Assembly (NCBI GenBank): GCA_021775255.1
Contig: JAJFIA010000003.1
Span: 62,001-126,000 of the forward strand
DNA: 64,000 bases
DNA from: Roseovarius sp.
Lineage (GTDB): Bacteria > Pseudomonadota > Alphaproteobacteria > Rhodobacterales > Rhodobacteraceae
Direction of reading: 5' to 3'
Translations under genes and position numbers: made by a program
Shown: piece by piece, positions 17,102 through 25,131 of the stretch
How the letters are laid out: every line of letters begins with the position of its first letter
Numbering within the stretch: the first letter of the stretch is position 1
The notes under the pieces: model-generated
The model's input: only the letters and a program-made list of their open reading frames with translations
Told to the model about the DNA's origin: nothing
Database searches by the model: none

Positions 17102-17875
17102 TCAGCCTGCCTCGCATATTGCGTCTTCAATAAAACCAACCGGGTCGGCCACGAAAGACTCGTAAAGCCGAAAATGCTCGGTGCCCCGAAAATCAATTTC
17201 CGACAAACCGAACCGGGTGACTTCCAGAACCTGCGCGCCGGGGACGGCCATGAGGATTGGGGAATGTGTTGCCATGATCACTTGTGACACACAGGTGTTC
17301 TGAATTTGTGCAAGAATGCGTACCAGCTCAAGCTGCCGTTTGGGCGACAAAGCGCTCTCGGGCTCGTCCATGAAATAGATACCTTGCCGGTTCATCCGTT
17401 CTTCGAAGAAACGCACGAAACCTTCGCCGTGGGACCAAGACAGAAAATCCGGTGGCGGCCCGCCCCCATCGCGGGCGGATTCGTCAAGATAACGCGCGAC
17501 GGAAAAGAAGGTTTCAGCCCGAAAGAACCAACCATCAGTCACCTTGGGCAGCCATCCGCCGCGCATTGCATCTGCCAGATCCGCGCCGCTTTTATCTAAT
17601 GCCCGGCTGTGATCCACCGGCCTATAGCCCTTGCCTCCGCCCGCCTCGTCATATCCGGCTAGCGCTGCGATTGCCTCAATCAGCGTGGATTTCCCGGTTC
17701 CGTTTTCACCGACGATGATGGTTACCGGTTGCTCGAACTTCAGCTCGAATTCATCCGGGTTGAGCCAAGGCAAATTCATCGGATATTCGTGGCGATTACC
17801 CATACGGTCTTCGAGAAGGGTTAATCGTTGCAGGAACGGAGCGGGAAGATTGGTGTTGCGCCTTTTGCGTGCCAT
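17102..17875 (-). CDS. Stand-alone AAA/ABC-type ATPase inside the Mo-hydroxylase operon
   Basis: 257 residues, complete P-loop ATPase of the RecF/SMC-like AAA_23 kind: Walker A VGENGTGKST (about residue 55), a signature-like LSWSHGEGF, Walker B GIYFMDEPESALSP and the switch ATHSPILM. It lacks a nuclease, membrane or coiled-coil domain. Gaps of 3 bases to each neighbour place it within the operon between the Mo subunit and the reductase. A role in cofactor or cluster insertion is possible; random acquisition is the alternative. Confidence 0.8.
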   Translation of the reverse strand: MARKRRNTNLPAPFLQRLTLLEDRMGNRHEYPMNLPWLNPDEFELKFEQPVTIIVGENGTGKSTLIEAIAALAGYDEAGGGKGYRPVDHSRALDKSGADLADAMRGGWLPKVTDGWFFRAETFFSVARYLDESARDGGGPPPDFLSWSHGEGFVRFFEERMNRQGIYFMDEPESALSPKRQLELVRILAQIQNTCVSQVIMATHSPILMAVPGAQVLEVTRFGLSEIDFRGTEHFRLYESFVADPVGFIEDAICEAG

Positions 17876-17878
17876 GTT

Positions 17879-20569
17879 TTATTCCTGTGCCTCCCTGATC
17901 GCCGCCAGAACCCGATGCGGCAGGGCGGGCAGTTGGGTGATGCGCGCGTTTGAGGCGTGGCGGATGGCGCTGAGAATGGCGGGCGCGGTGGGGATCAGCA
18001 CATGCTCGCCCAGCCCCTTGGCCCCCATCGGGCCTTCCGGGTCGGCGACCTCGAGCAGGATTGAGGTGATGCGCGGCATGTCGCCGGTGGTGGGGATCAG
18101 GTAATCATGCAGGTTCTCGGTGCGGCCGGGGATGAATTCCTCCATCAGGGCCATGCCAAGCCCCTGTGCAATGCCACCTTCGATCTGGCCTTCCGCCAGC
18201 AATGGGTTGATCACCCGGCCAAGATCATGCGCGGCGGTGATATGGCTGGCCCTGACGGTGCCAAGAGCCATATCCACCGTCACTTCGGCAATTTGAGCAC
18301 CGTAGCCATAGACCGCATAAGGCGCGCCCTGACCGTTCTCATCCAGCGGTTTGGTAGGCGGATCATAGGTTTCTTCCGCAGCAAGGGCATAGCCGTTTTC
18401 ATCAGGCGCTATTTCGCCAAGATCAATCCGGCGCTGACCTGTGCCATCGCTGACACTCAGGGTGCCATGCGCAAGCGATAGCGCCGCGTCTGGCCCCATA
18501 TTGCTGAGGCCAAGGATAGTTTCGCGCAGGGCCTTGCCCGCCAGAAATGCCGCCTTGCCGGTCACGAATGTCTGGCGCGAGGCCGAGGTTTTGCCGCAAT
18601 CGGGGGTGAGGAAGGTATCGGGGCCAATCAATGTGAACTGATCTAGCGGCAGGCCCAAAGCATCGGCGCAAATCTGGGTGATCACGGTGTTGGAGCCTTG
18701 CCCGATATCGGTGGCCCCCTGATGCAGGCAAAGCACGCCTTCGGGGGTAATGCCAAGGCGGATGGTCGACGGGTTGGGCAGGGCGGTATTGCCGCAGCCA
18801 TACCAGCAGGACGCAATACCAACGCCGTGTCGGACCGGGCCATTCCCGGAATTGGCAGCCTTCGCCCGCGCAAGGGCCTCGTGCCACGGGGATTCCAGCG
18901 CCTCAAGGCAGGCGCCGATGCCCACGCCCTGCAACTTCTGGCCACAGACGGTGGGTTGATTGTCATTCAGGGCGTTGATCTGGCGGAATTTCAGCCGGTC
19001 AATGCCGATGCTCATGGCCAGATCATCATAAAGGCATTCCTGGATGATCGCCGCCTGCGGCACGCCAAAACCCCGAAACGCGCCCGAGACCGGCCCGAAA
19101 CTATGCATCGCCCGCGCCTCGGCCAGGTAATGCGGCGTGAAATAAGGCCCTGAGGCATGCACCGGTACGCGGCCTGCCACCGTTGGCCCCCAACTGGCAT
19201 AAGCGCCGGTGTTGAAATCGCCGTCAAACATCATGGCGGTGATACGGCCCTTGGCATCGGCCCCTATCCGGGCGGTCATGCTGGCCGGATGGCGTTTGGT
19301 TGTGATGGCCATGGAAATGCGCCGCGAATATACCATCCGCGCGGGCCGCCCGGTTTTGAGCGCCACCAGCCCGATGAGCGGCTGTAATGAGACATCCAGT
19401 TTTGATCCAAAGCCGCCGCCGGTGGCAGATGGGATGATGCGCACCCTCTCGGGTGGCAGGCCAAGAATGCGGGCGGTATCATCGCGGTCCAGCATCGGCG
19501 CCTGCGTACAGGCCTGTATCACCAGGGTTTTGCCTTCCATCCACGCCACCCCGGCCTCGGGCTCGATATAGGCGTGCTCGATATAGGGCGTGGTGATCTC
19601 GGCTTCGGCCAAAAAGGCTGATCGGGCAAGGGCAGCTTTGGCATCGCCGCGCATGACCCGGCCGGTGATCAGAATGTCATCGGGGCGGTTTTCATGCACC
19701 GGGGCCTTGGGGCTGGGCTGCCAACTAACCGGGAAATCCTCAAGCTCAAGCACCTCAATCAGGCCCGGCTCACCAGCAATCAGCGCCACCGGCTCGCCGC
19801 GCAGCCGCACATGTTTTTCCGCCAAAGCGGGCTGATCGGCGAAGGCGGGGATCACGCCAAAGCGGTTGTCGCCGGGGATGTCGGCGGCGATGAAGATATG
19901 CAAAGGGCCGGGCTGTGACACCTGCCATCTTGCGATATCCCCGAAGCTAAAGCGCATCGGTGCATCGGGCGCGCGAATGGCCCGGACCAGCAAAGTGTTT
20001 TCGGGCGTGTAATCCGCGCCGAACCGCTCTGAGCCATCCACCTTGGCCACCCCATCAAGCCGCTCGATCGCGGCCCCGACAGCAGCCCCGGCTCCCGGCA
20101 GATCGGGCGCGGGCGCAGGATGCACATCCATCACCGCGTCAATGATCTTGGCATAGCCGGTGCAGCGGCACAGCACCCCACCAAGCGCCGCCTCGGTCTG
20201 GGCGCGGGTGGGGGTTGGGTGCGCTTGCAGCAGGGCCGTTGCCGCCATCAGCATGCCGGGCGTACAGATGCCGCATTGCGCAGCGCCGTGGCGCAGGAAA
20301 GCCTGTTGCAATGCGGCCATGTCCAGCCCCTCAACCGTGGTCACCTGCCGCCCCGCCGCCTTCGCCACCGGGGTAAGGCAGGCACAGATCGGCGCGCCAT
20401 CCAGCAACACGGTGCAGGCCCCGCAATCGCCCGCGTCACAGCCCACCTTGGTGCCGGTGAGCCGCAGATCATCGCGCAACACCTGCGTGAGCCGCATGGC
20501 CGGATTGACCGGCAAGGTGACGGGCGTGTCATTGACCGTCAGGCTCAGGGTCTCAAACGGGCGGGTCAT
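17879..20569 (-). CDS. Molybdenum hydroxylase: fused 2Fe-2S and molybdopterin-binding subunit
   Basis: 896-residue xanthine-dehydrogenase-family protein that joins the small and large subunits. N-terminal 2Fe-2S ferredoxin domain (C44, C49, C52 in GCDAGDCGACTVL, then AQCGICTPGM and LCRCTGY), followed by the Mo domains with SATGGGFGSKLD, FGPVSGAFRGFGVPQA, GATDIGQGSNTVI and, near the C terminus, AKGLGEHVLIPTAPA holding the catalytic glutamate of GxGE. Such enzymes hydroxylate N-heterocycles or aldehydes with water as oxygen source. FAD sits on the separate neighbouring subunit (ATGA overlap). Confidence 0.9.
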   Translation of the reverse strand: MTRPFETLSLTVNDTPVTLPVNPAMRLTQVLRDDLRLTGTKVGCDAGDCGACTVLLDGAPICACLTPVAKAAGRQVTTVEGLDMAALQQAFLRHGAAQCGICTPGMLMAATALLQAHPTPTRAQTEAALGGVLCRCTGYAKIIDAVMDVHPAPAPDLPGAGAAVGAAIERLDGVAKVDGSERFGADYTPENTLLVRAIRAPDAPMRFSFGDIARWQVSQPGPLHIFIAADIPGDNRFGVIPAFADQPALAEKHVRLRGEPVALIAGEPGLIEVLELEDFPVSWQPSPKAPVHENRPDDILITGRVMRGDAKAALARSAFLAEAEITTPYIEHAYIEPEAGVAWMEGKTLVIQACTQAPMLDRDDTARILGLPPERVRIIPSATGGGFGSKLDVSLQPLIGLVALKTGRPARMVYSRRISMAITTKRHPASMTARIGADAKGRITAMMFDGDFNTGAYASWGPTVAGRVPVHASGPYFTPHYLAEARAMHSFGPVSGAFRGFGVPQAAIIQECLYDDLAMSIGIDRLKFRQINALNDNQPTVCGQKLQGVGIGACLEALESPWHEALARAKAANSGNGPVRHGVGIASCWYGCGNTALPNPSTIRLGITPEGVLCLHQGATDIGQGSNTVITQICADALGLPLDQFTLIGPDTFLTPDCGKTSASRQTFVTGKAAFLAGKALRETILGLSNMGPDAALSLAHGTLSVSDGTGQRRIDLGEIAPDENGYALAAEETYDPPTKPLDENGQGAPYAVYGYGAQIAEVTVDMALGTVRASHITAAHDLGRVINPLLAEGQIEGGIAQGLGMALMEEFIPGRTENLHDYLIPTTGDMPRITSILLEVADPEGPMGAKGLGEHVLIPTAPAILSAIRHASNARITQLPALPHRVLAAIREAQE

Positions 20570-21420
20570 GCGGCCTGTCCTCGTGCATCAGTGGCCAGTT
20601 CACTCAGCGCCCGGCGCAACAGCTCAACAGCGGCATGATGACGGTAGGCTGCATCGGCGCGAATATCGCCGATGGGGTTTAGATCATCAGCCACCAGCGC
20701 GCGGGTGATCAGGCCCGCGCCTGTCATGATGGGCTGCCCCTTCAGCGCCGCTTCAAGCCTCGGCAATCGGGTGGCGACCGCACTACAGGCCCCAACCGCA
20801 AGGGCGGCATGCTGGATCACCCCCTCTTCAACAACCAGACGCGCGGCCACCATGGCGATGGAAATCACCAGATATTTCCGCGCCCCCAGCTTGAGAAAAC
20901 ACGATTGCCCGGCACTGGCCCCTTTCGGGATCAAAATCGCGGTCACCATCTCATCCGGGGCCAGCGCCGTCTGCCGCACCCCGGTGATGAACCGATCCAG
21001 CGGCAGGCAGCGCCGCCCCCGGAGTGAGGCCATTTCAACCTCCGCCCCAAGTGCCAGCAAACACGGCACCCCGTCTGCGGCAGGCGAGGCATTGCAGATA
21101 TTGCCGGCAATGGTGGCCGTGGTTTGTATCTGCACCGAGCCCACCTCAGCCGCAGCCTGTTTGAGCATGTCAAAACCGGCGGGCAGATCAGCGCGGATCA
21201 CATCGGCCCAGGTGGTTGCGGCGTTGATGCGGATATGTGTGGGGCCGGTCTCAATCCCTTTGAGCGCAGGAATACCGGTGATGTCCAGAACCGGGCCAGA
21301 CAAGACCGGCCTGTCGGTGGCGGCCAAAAGATCAGTACAGCCCGCCGCAATGGTAACGCGGGTATCGGCCAGAACCTCAAGCGCCTCGTCTATTGTGCCG
21401 GGCCGGTGATAGCACCCCAA
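20566..21420 (-). CDS. Molybdenum hydroxylase FAD-binding (CoxM-like) subunit
   Basis: 284 residues. FAD-binding signatures: ITIAAGCTDLLAA near the N terminus, TIAGNICNASPAADGVPCLLALGAEVE in the middle, and a C-terminal CO-dehydrogenase-flavoprotein domain. It passes electrons from the Fe-S centres to an acceptor. First gene of the six-gene operon; its stop overlaps the start of the fused Mo/Fe-S gene. No pathway regulator or promoter could be identified in the short gap upstream. Confidence 0.9.
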   Translation of the reverse strand: MGCYHRPGTIDEALEVLADTRVTIAAGCTDLLAATDRPVLSGPVLDITGIPALKGIETGPTHIRINAATTWADVIRADLPAGFDMLKQAAAEVGSVQIQTTATIAGNICNASPAADGVPCLLALGAEVEMASLRGRRCLPLDRFITGVRQTALAPDEMVTAILIPKGASAGQSCFLKLGARKYLVISIAMVAARLVVEEGVIQHAALAVGACSAVATRLPRLEAALKGQPIMTGAGLITRALVADDLNPIGDIRADAAYRHHAAVELLRRALSELATDARGQAA

Positions 21421-21640
21421 GTTATCTCTCCCATGTTTCGGGGTGAATGGTGCGGCAGACTACTTGCGCCTGTCAACCGATCCCGGCTTCAGGTCGCGTC
21501 TCAGTTTGAAATTTCCGCACTGTGATGCGGCGCGGAGTCAACTGATCGAGGCAACACAGTTTCGGGTCATTGCGGGCCTTGAGCCAGCCACTTCATTGCC
21601 TCTCTGCGACCGTCAGAGACGACTTTCGGAGGACGCTTAA

Positions 21641-22705
21641 TCAGTCGCCGCGTAGCTTCTTTAACCAATCGTTTTGATGAGTCTTTACGGTGATGATTCG
21701 GCAGAACTTAATCAGGTCGGCATGGTTGAAGACTTTGCTGTTAATCTCAAGCAACTCTTTTTTCAGCCGCATGTCGGAGAAACCCGTGTAATCTGTTCGT
21801 AAGGAGTTTCTTTCGCCATATCCAAAGCCCCAATCAGCATAACGAATTTGTCCGGGTGCGCGCTGATATAGAGATAGTTCTCGGGGAGTGAGAACATCCG
21901 TTTTCCGCCCGCACTTTGCTGCAATCCAATCTTCAAAAAATGGCTCAACTTCCGAAATCATCTTTTCGAGTTCATCGACGGAAACAAGGTCGATGTCATG
22001 TGAAGGCGTTGCCATTGTCCTCTTCACAAATTCGTCGCTGGCCCCCATCTCCTTAAGGAAACTTCCCATGCTTTCCAACATTGAAGCATGAGCTATCTGC
22101 GCTTCTTCTGGACTAAGTTCAGAATATTCCTCGTCCGGCATTTTAGGTCTATGGATGCCGATGGTGGGTATAACCATGAACTGGTTTTTCTTATCAACGT
22201 TTTCGACAGATTCGCGAATGACCCCGCTCGCAAAAATCAATGTGCAGGCGCTCCAACAGTAGCCTGCATTAGGGCTTTCTCGCGATAGTGATCCATCTGC
22301 GACGGTCATGCCGCCCCAAGGCTCACCAACCCCTTGGTCGAATTGGTCAAAATAGTTCCGATAGGCTGTGGCTGAAGTTCGAGTAGTTGCAAGCAAATTC
22401 CTGACAGTTCTTCCGATTTTGATTGCTTCGGAAACGCTGCCTCCGGGGCTATTTAAAACAAAGACCAGTTGGTTAAGGAAGGGCCGGGACAATGCGTCGG
22501 CGACCGCGTCTTCAAACTTCTCTGCATCCCCTCTTTCGATTGGGCCTTCGAGGAACACCAGCATTTGCTCATGGTTGTCTTTTTCAACGCGAAACTCAGC
22601 TGCAATTGACGTATCGCACAGCACGCAGACGACGAGAACCGCGAAGCATGCCTGTGCTCTCGGGAACCAATACGCGATGAAAGAAAAAGATGTTTTGGGA
22701 AACAT
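21641..22705 (-). CDS. Exported ClpP-fold (COG3904-like) protein
   Basis: 354 residues. N-terminal hydrophobic stretch (ACFAVLVVCVLCDTSIAA) suggests a signal peptide with cleavage after AA. The body shows ClpP/crotonase-like features: VFVLNSPGGSVSEA at about 82-93 (oxyanion region), CWSACTLIFASG at 150-161 with S152 where the nucleophile of ClpP-like proteases sits, and IGIHRP with a possible catalytic His. Base composition is lower in GC than the neighbours, and it lies between the Mo-hydroxylase operon and a pseudogene remnant, suggesting lateral acquisition. Function unknown; peptidase activity untested. Confidence 0.72.
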   Translation of the reverse strand: MFPKTSFSFIAYWFPRAQACFAVLVVCVLCDTSIAAEFRVEKDNHEQMLVFLEGPIERGDAEKFEDAVADALSRPFLNQLVFVLNSPGGSVSEAIKIGRTVRNLLATTRTSATAYRNYFDQFDQGVGEPWGGMTVADGSLSRESPNAGYCWSACTLIFASGVIRESVENVDKKNQFMVIPTIGIHRPKMPDEEYSELSPEEAQIAHASMLESMGSFLKEMGASDEFVKRTMATPSHDIDLVSVDELEKMISEVEPFFEDWIAAKCGRKTDVLTPRELSLYQRAPGQIRYADWGFGYGERNSLRTDYTGFSDMRLKKELLEINSKVFNHADLIKFCRIITVKTHQNDWLKKLRGD

Positions 22706-22999
22706 TAGCCCTCCCGTTTAACCACCGGGATTTAATCACAGTTCAGGCTGGTTTGAAAAGGTTTTTTTGCCGTCGCGCCTAACCGTCTAGCCACTTGGAG
22801 CGCGCGACGGTAACGCGCAGGTGCGGGCCGCTCACGTTGGCCAGATCACCTATCCTTCGGTCTAGGTCCAGCCCCACAAGCCCTCGGGCGGCGTAACGTA
22901 TGTCGGCTCTCCGCCCTTTGCGCCGAATGCTGCGCCCTGCAAAAATGCCGTAGGAGGAAGGACTCAATAAAGAAATTCATACTGAGACACGACCCGGCT
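22706..22999. other. Non-coding, rearranged stretch
   Basis: No supportable gene. A 62-codon open frame on the minus strand (22779-22967) lacks a recognisable protein. The segment separates the ClpP-like gene from a livF remnant and probably includes debris of the events that joined them. Confidence 0.4.
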
Positions 23000-23150
23000 T
23001 CAGACCCCGATATACTTCTCATTAATGCTGTGATCGTGGCGCAGGGCATCGGCGTCCATCACCGCGCCCCCGGCCATTTTCAATGAATGTCACCCGGTCC
23101 GTCACCGATAACACCGCATCCACCCGCTGTTCCACCAGCAAAATAGCCAC
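23000..23150 (-). pseudogene. 3' remnant of a LivF-type ABC transporter ATPase
   Basis: Reading the minus strand from 23150 gives VAILLVEQRVDAVLSVTDRVTFIENG, then after a one-base shift AVMDADALRHDHSINEKYIGV and a stop at 23000. This is the usual end of branched-chain-amino-acid-type ABC ATPases (D-loop to C terminus). Walker A, signature and Walker B are all missing, and a frameshift is present, so it is a dead remnant of about 50 codons. Same strand as the downstream Mo-hydroxylase operon. Confidence 0.75.
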
Positions 23151-23243
23151 TGAATCAGTCATCACACTGACCTGAATTTTCACCAACTATGGCGGTATCT
23201 GCATTCAGGATGTGAACCCGGAGGGTCGGATTTATCCCGCCGC

Positions 23244-23735
23244 TCATGCCCGCCCCGCCAAGGCCCATGCCATCTGTGCCTCGGTTTCCACCGCACAGGG
23301 CCGCACAGCCCGCAGGCGGGTGAGGGCGCGGCGCGGCGGCTCTCCGTCTTCAATCATCAGCCTCAGTGCCGCCATGCCCGAGCGTCCGCAGCCGCCTTTG
23401 CAATGGATCAGTACCCGCCCGCCGCCGGCAAGGGCTGCGCGGGCGGCGGTGCTGGTGGCGGGCCAAAGCATCTCGGTGGCGGGGTCGGGCACGCCAAAAT
23501 CCCGGATCGGCAGATGCACCCAGCGCGCGCCCATCCCCTGAATATCATTGCCCAGGCCCTGCACACCTTCGGCTTCCATCTCGGCCAGGGTTGTCAGGCT
23601 GATCACCAAGGCCGGCTGCCAGTCATGCAGATGTATCAGATCATCATCATAGGTGCCGCTCTGCCCCGGCAATGGGGCCAGCGCCAGAATGCCGCCCGCC
23701 ACGGGCAGGGCATGGATGACGAAATCCGGCTTCAC
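23244..23735 (-). CDS. Protein-tyrosine/dual-specificity phosphatase-like protein
   Basis: 163 residues with the cysteine-phosphatase loop HCKGGCGRSG (C112, R118) and an upstream acidic loop IRDFGVPDP that could supply the general acid. The family removes phosphate from tyrosine or serine/threonine, or from nucleotides or lipids. No signal peptide. Small gap to the zinc metallopeptidase gene upstream on the same strand; no link in function is evident. Confidence 0.85.
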   Translation of the reverse strand: MKPDFVIHALPVAGGILALAPLPGQSGTYDDDLIHLHDWQPALVISLTTLAEMEAEGVQGLGNDIQGMGARWVHLPIRDFGVPDPATEMLWPATSTAARAALAGGGRVLIHCKGGCGRSGMAALRLMIEDGEPPRRALTRLRAVRPCAVETEAQMAWALAGRA

Positions 23736-23738
23736 GGG

Positions 23739-24584
23739 CTATAACTTCCTAGCATTGAACGTGTCGCATTGACTGGCATCCCCGCTGTCATAACCGCGGG
23801 CAAACCAGCGCGCCCGCTGCGCCGATGTGCCATGGGTAAAGCTGTGCGGTTGCGGCACCCGCCCGGCGCGCTTTTGCAAGCTGTCATCGCCAATCCTGCG
23901 CGCCGCGTTCAGCGCCTCTTCAAGGTCGCCCGGCTCCAGCAGCCCCTCTACCGCGCTGGCCCAGACACCCGACAGGCAATCGGCCTGCAGTTCCAGCCGC
24001 ACCGTCAGGGCATTGGCCCCGGTCTTGCTCAGACCCCTGCGCACCCGGTTGACCTCGGGCAGGATGCCCAGCTCATTCTGCACATGATGCGCCACCTCAT
24101 GGGCAATCACATAGGCGGCGGCGAAATCGCCCTTGGCCCCCAACTGCCTTGAAAGCGTGCTGAAAAATTCCGTATCCAGATAGGCCTTGCGATCGGCCGG
24201 GCAGTAAAACGGCCCGGTGGCGCCCGAGGCCCCGCCACAGGGGCTGGTGGTTACGCCCGAAAACAGCACCATCACCGGCGGTTGGTAGTCTTTGCCAAAC
24301 TGCTCGGGGAAAACCCGGCCCCAGACCTGTTCGGTGCTGCCCAGCACCTGTGCGGAAAATTCCGCCGCCTTTTGCTCTGAGGCATTCAGTTCTTGCGGGG
24401 CACTGTCTTGGCTGAGCGTGCCTTGCCCCTCCAGGAGCGGTGTCACATCAATCCCGGCAAAATACCCGATGGCCAGAATGATCAACAGGCCAATGCCGCC
24501 AACACCCGCCTTGCCCCCCCGCCGCCCACCCGTGCGGCGGCGATCCTCGATGTTACGGCTGCCACGCAGACCTTTCAGGCGCAT
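23739..24584 (-). CDS. Neutral zinc metallopeptidase (YpfJ family)
   Basis: 281 residues. N-terminal basic region (RRTGGRRGGKAG), one transmembrane helix (GIGLLIILAIGYFAGI), then a catalytic domain with VIAHEVAHHVQNELG (HExxH at about 161-165) and a downstream ELQADCLSGVWA glutamate ligand. FYCPADRKAYLD and FTHGTSAQRARWFARGYDSGD are further family marks. Probably membrane-anchored facing the periplasm. Biological substrate unknown. Confidence 0.9.
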   Translation of the reverse strand: MRLKGLRGSRNIEDRRRTGGRRGGKAGVGGIGLLIILAIGYFAGIDVTPLLEGQGTLSQDSAPQELNASEQKAAEFSAQVLGSTEQVWGRVFPEQFGKDYQPPVMVLFSGVTTSPCGGASGATGPFYCPADRKAYLDTEFFSTLSRQLGAKGDFAAAYVIAHEVAHHVQNELGILPEVNRVRRGLSKTGANALTVRLELQADCLSGVWASAVEGLLEPGDLEEALNAARRIGDDSLQKRAGRVPQPHSFTHGTSAQRARWFARGYDSGDASQCDTFNARKL

Positions 24585-24693
24585 CGTTACCCCCTAAAAT
24601 TACCATGACACCAATTTATACCGCAGCCTGACTGCTTGCCTAGGGGAATTAACATTTTTGCCTACCCCCTTCGCTTGGGTTAGCCTTGCATGC

Positions 24694-25056
24694 ATGACAA
24701 AATCAGACAGTGATTCGAAGATCCGCACAAAATGGTCGGAAGACCGCACCATCATGGCCAATGAGCGCACCTTCAGCAGTTGGATGGGCACCGGATTGGG
24801 CGCAATAGCTGTGGCCATCGGGCTTAAGGCAGTCTTTGGCGCATTCGAGCCAACCTGGGCTGCCAAACTGGTGGCCAGCCTGTTTTTACTGATTGCCATC
24901 GCATTGTTCTGGTCCGCCCGGCATCAGGCCTGCCGTACGCTTGAACGGCTGCAAGATAATGACGCTGAAGCGATGCCGACGAAATCATTCACCCGTCTGG
25001 CGGTTATGATGTCTGTGGGGGCAATCTCTACAGGCATCATCTTCTGGCAGCTCTGA
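24694..25056 (+). CDS. YidH/DUF202-like small membrane protein
   Basis: 120 residues from ATG 24694. The N terminus holds the DUF202 signature SEDRTIMANERTFSSWMGTGLGAIAVAIGL, followed by two more hydrophobic segments. Inner-membrane protein of unknown function. Stands alone before dnaX with a 75-base gap. Confidence 0.82.
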   Translation: MTKSDSDSKIRTKWSEDRTIMANERTFSSWMGTGLGAIAVAIGLKAVFGAFEPTWAAKLVASLFLLIAIALFWSARHQACRTLERLQDNDAEAMPTKSFTRLAVMMSVGAISTGIIFWQL

Positions 25057-25131
25057 CAGCATCTGTGGTAGACCATCGCCACTGCCCGCTTTAGGCTGCG
25101 GTATCTCCCGAATCCCAGGAACACGCCCTCA

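Noticed and set aside
21443-21640. 65-codon plus-strand frame containing GLEPATSLPLC
   Set aside because: No ribosome-binding site and no family; the phrase is of a type often seen in spurious frames. Considered possible debris of the accessory patch only.
22779-22967. 62-codon minus-strand frame in the rearranged stretch
   Set aside because: Basic composition but no recognisable transposase or integrase motif; not enough to call a gene.
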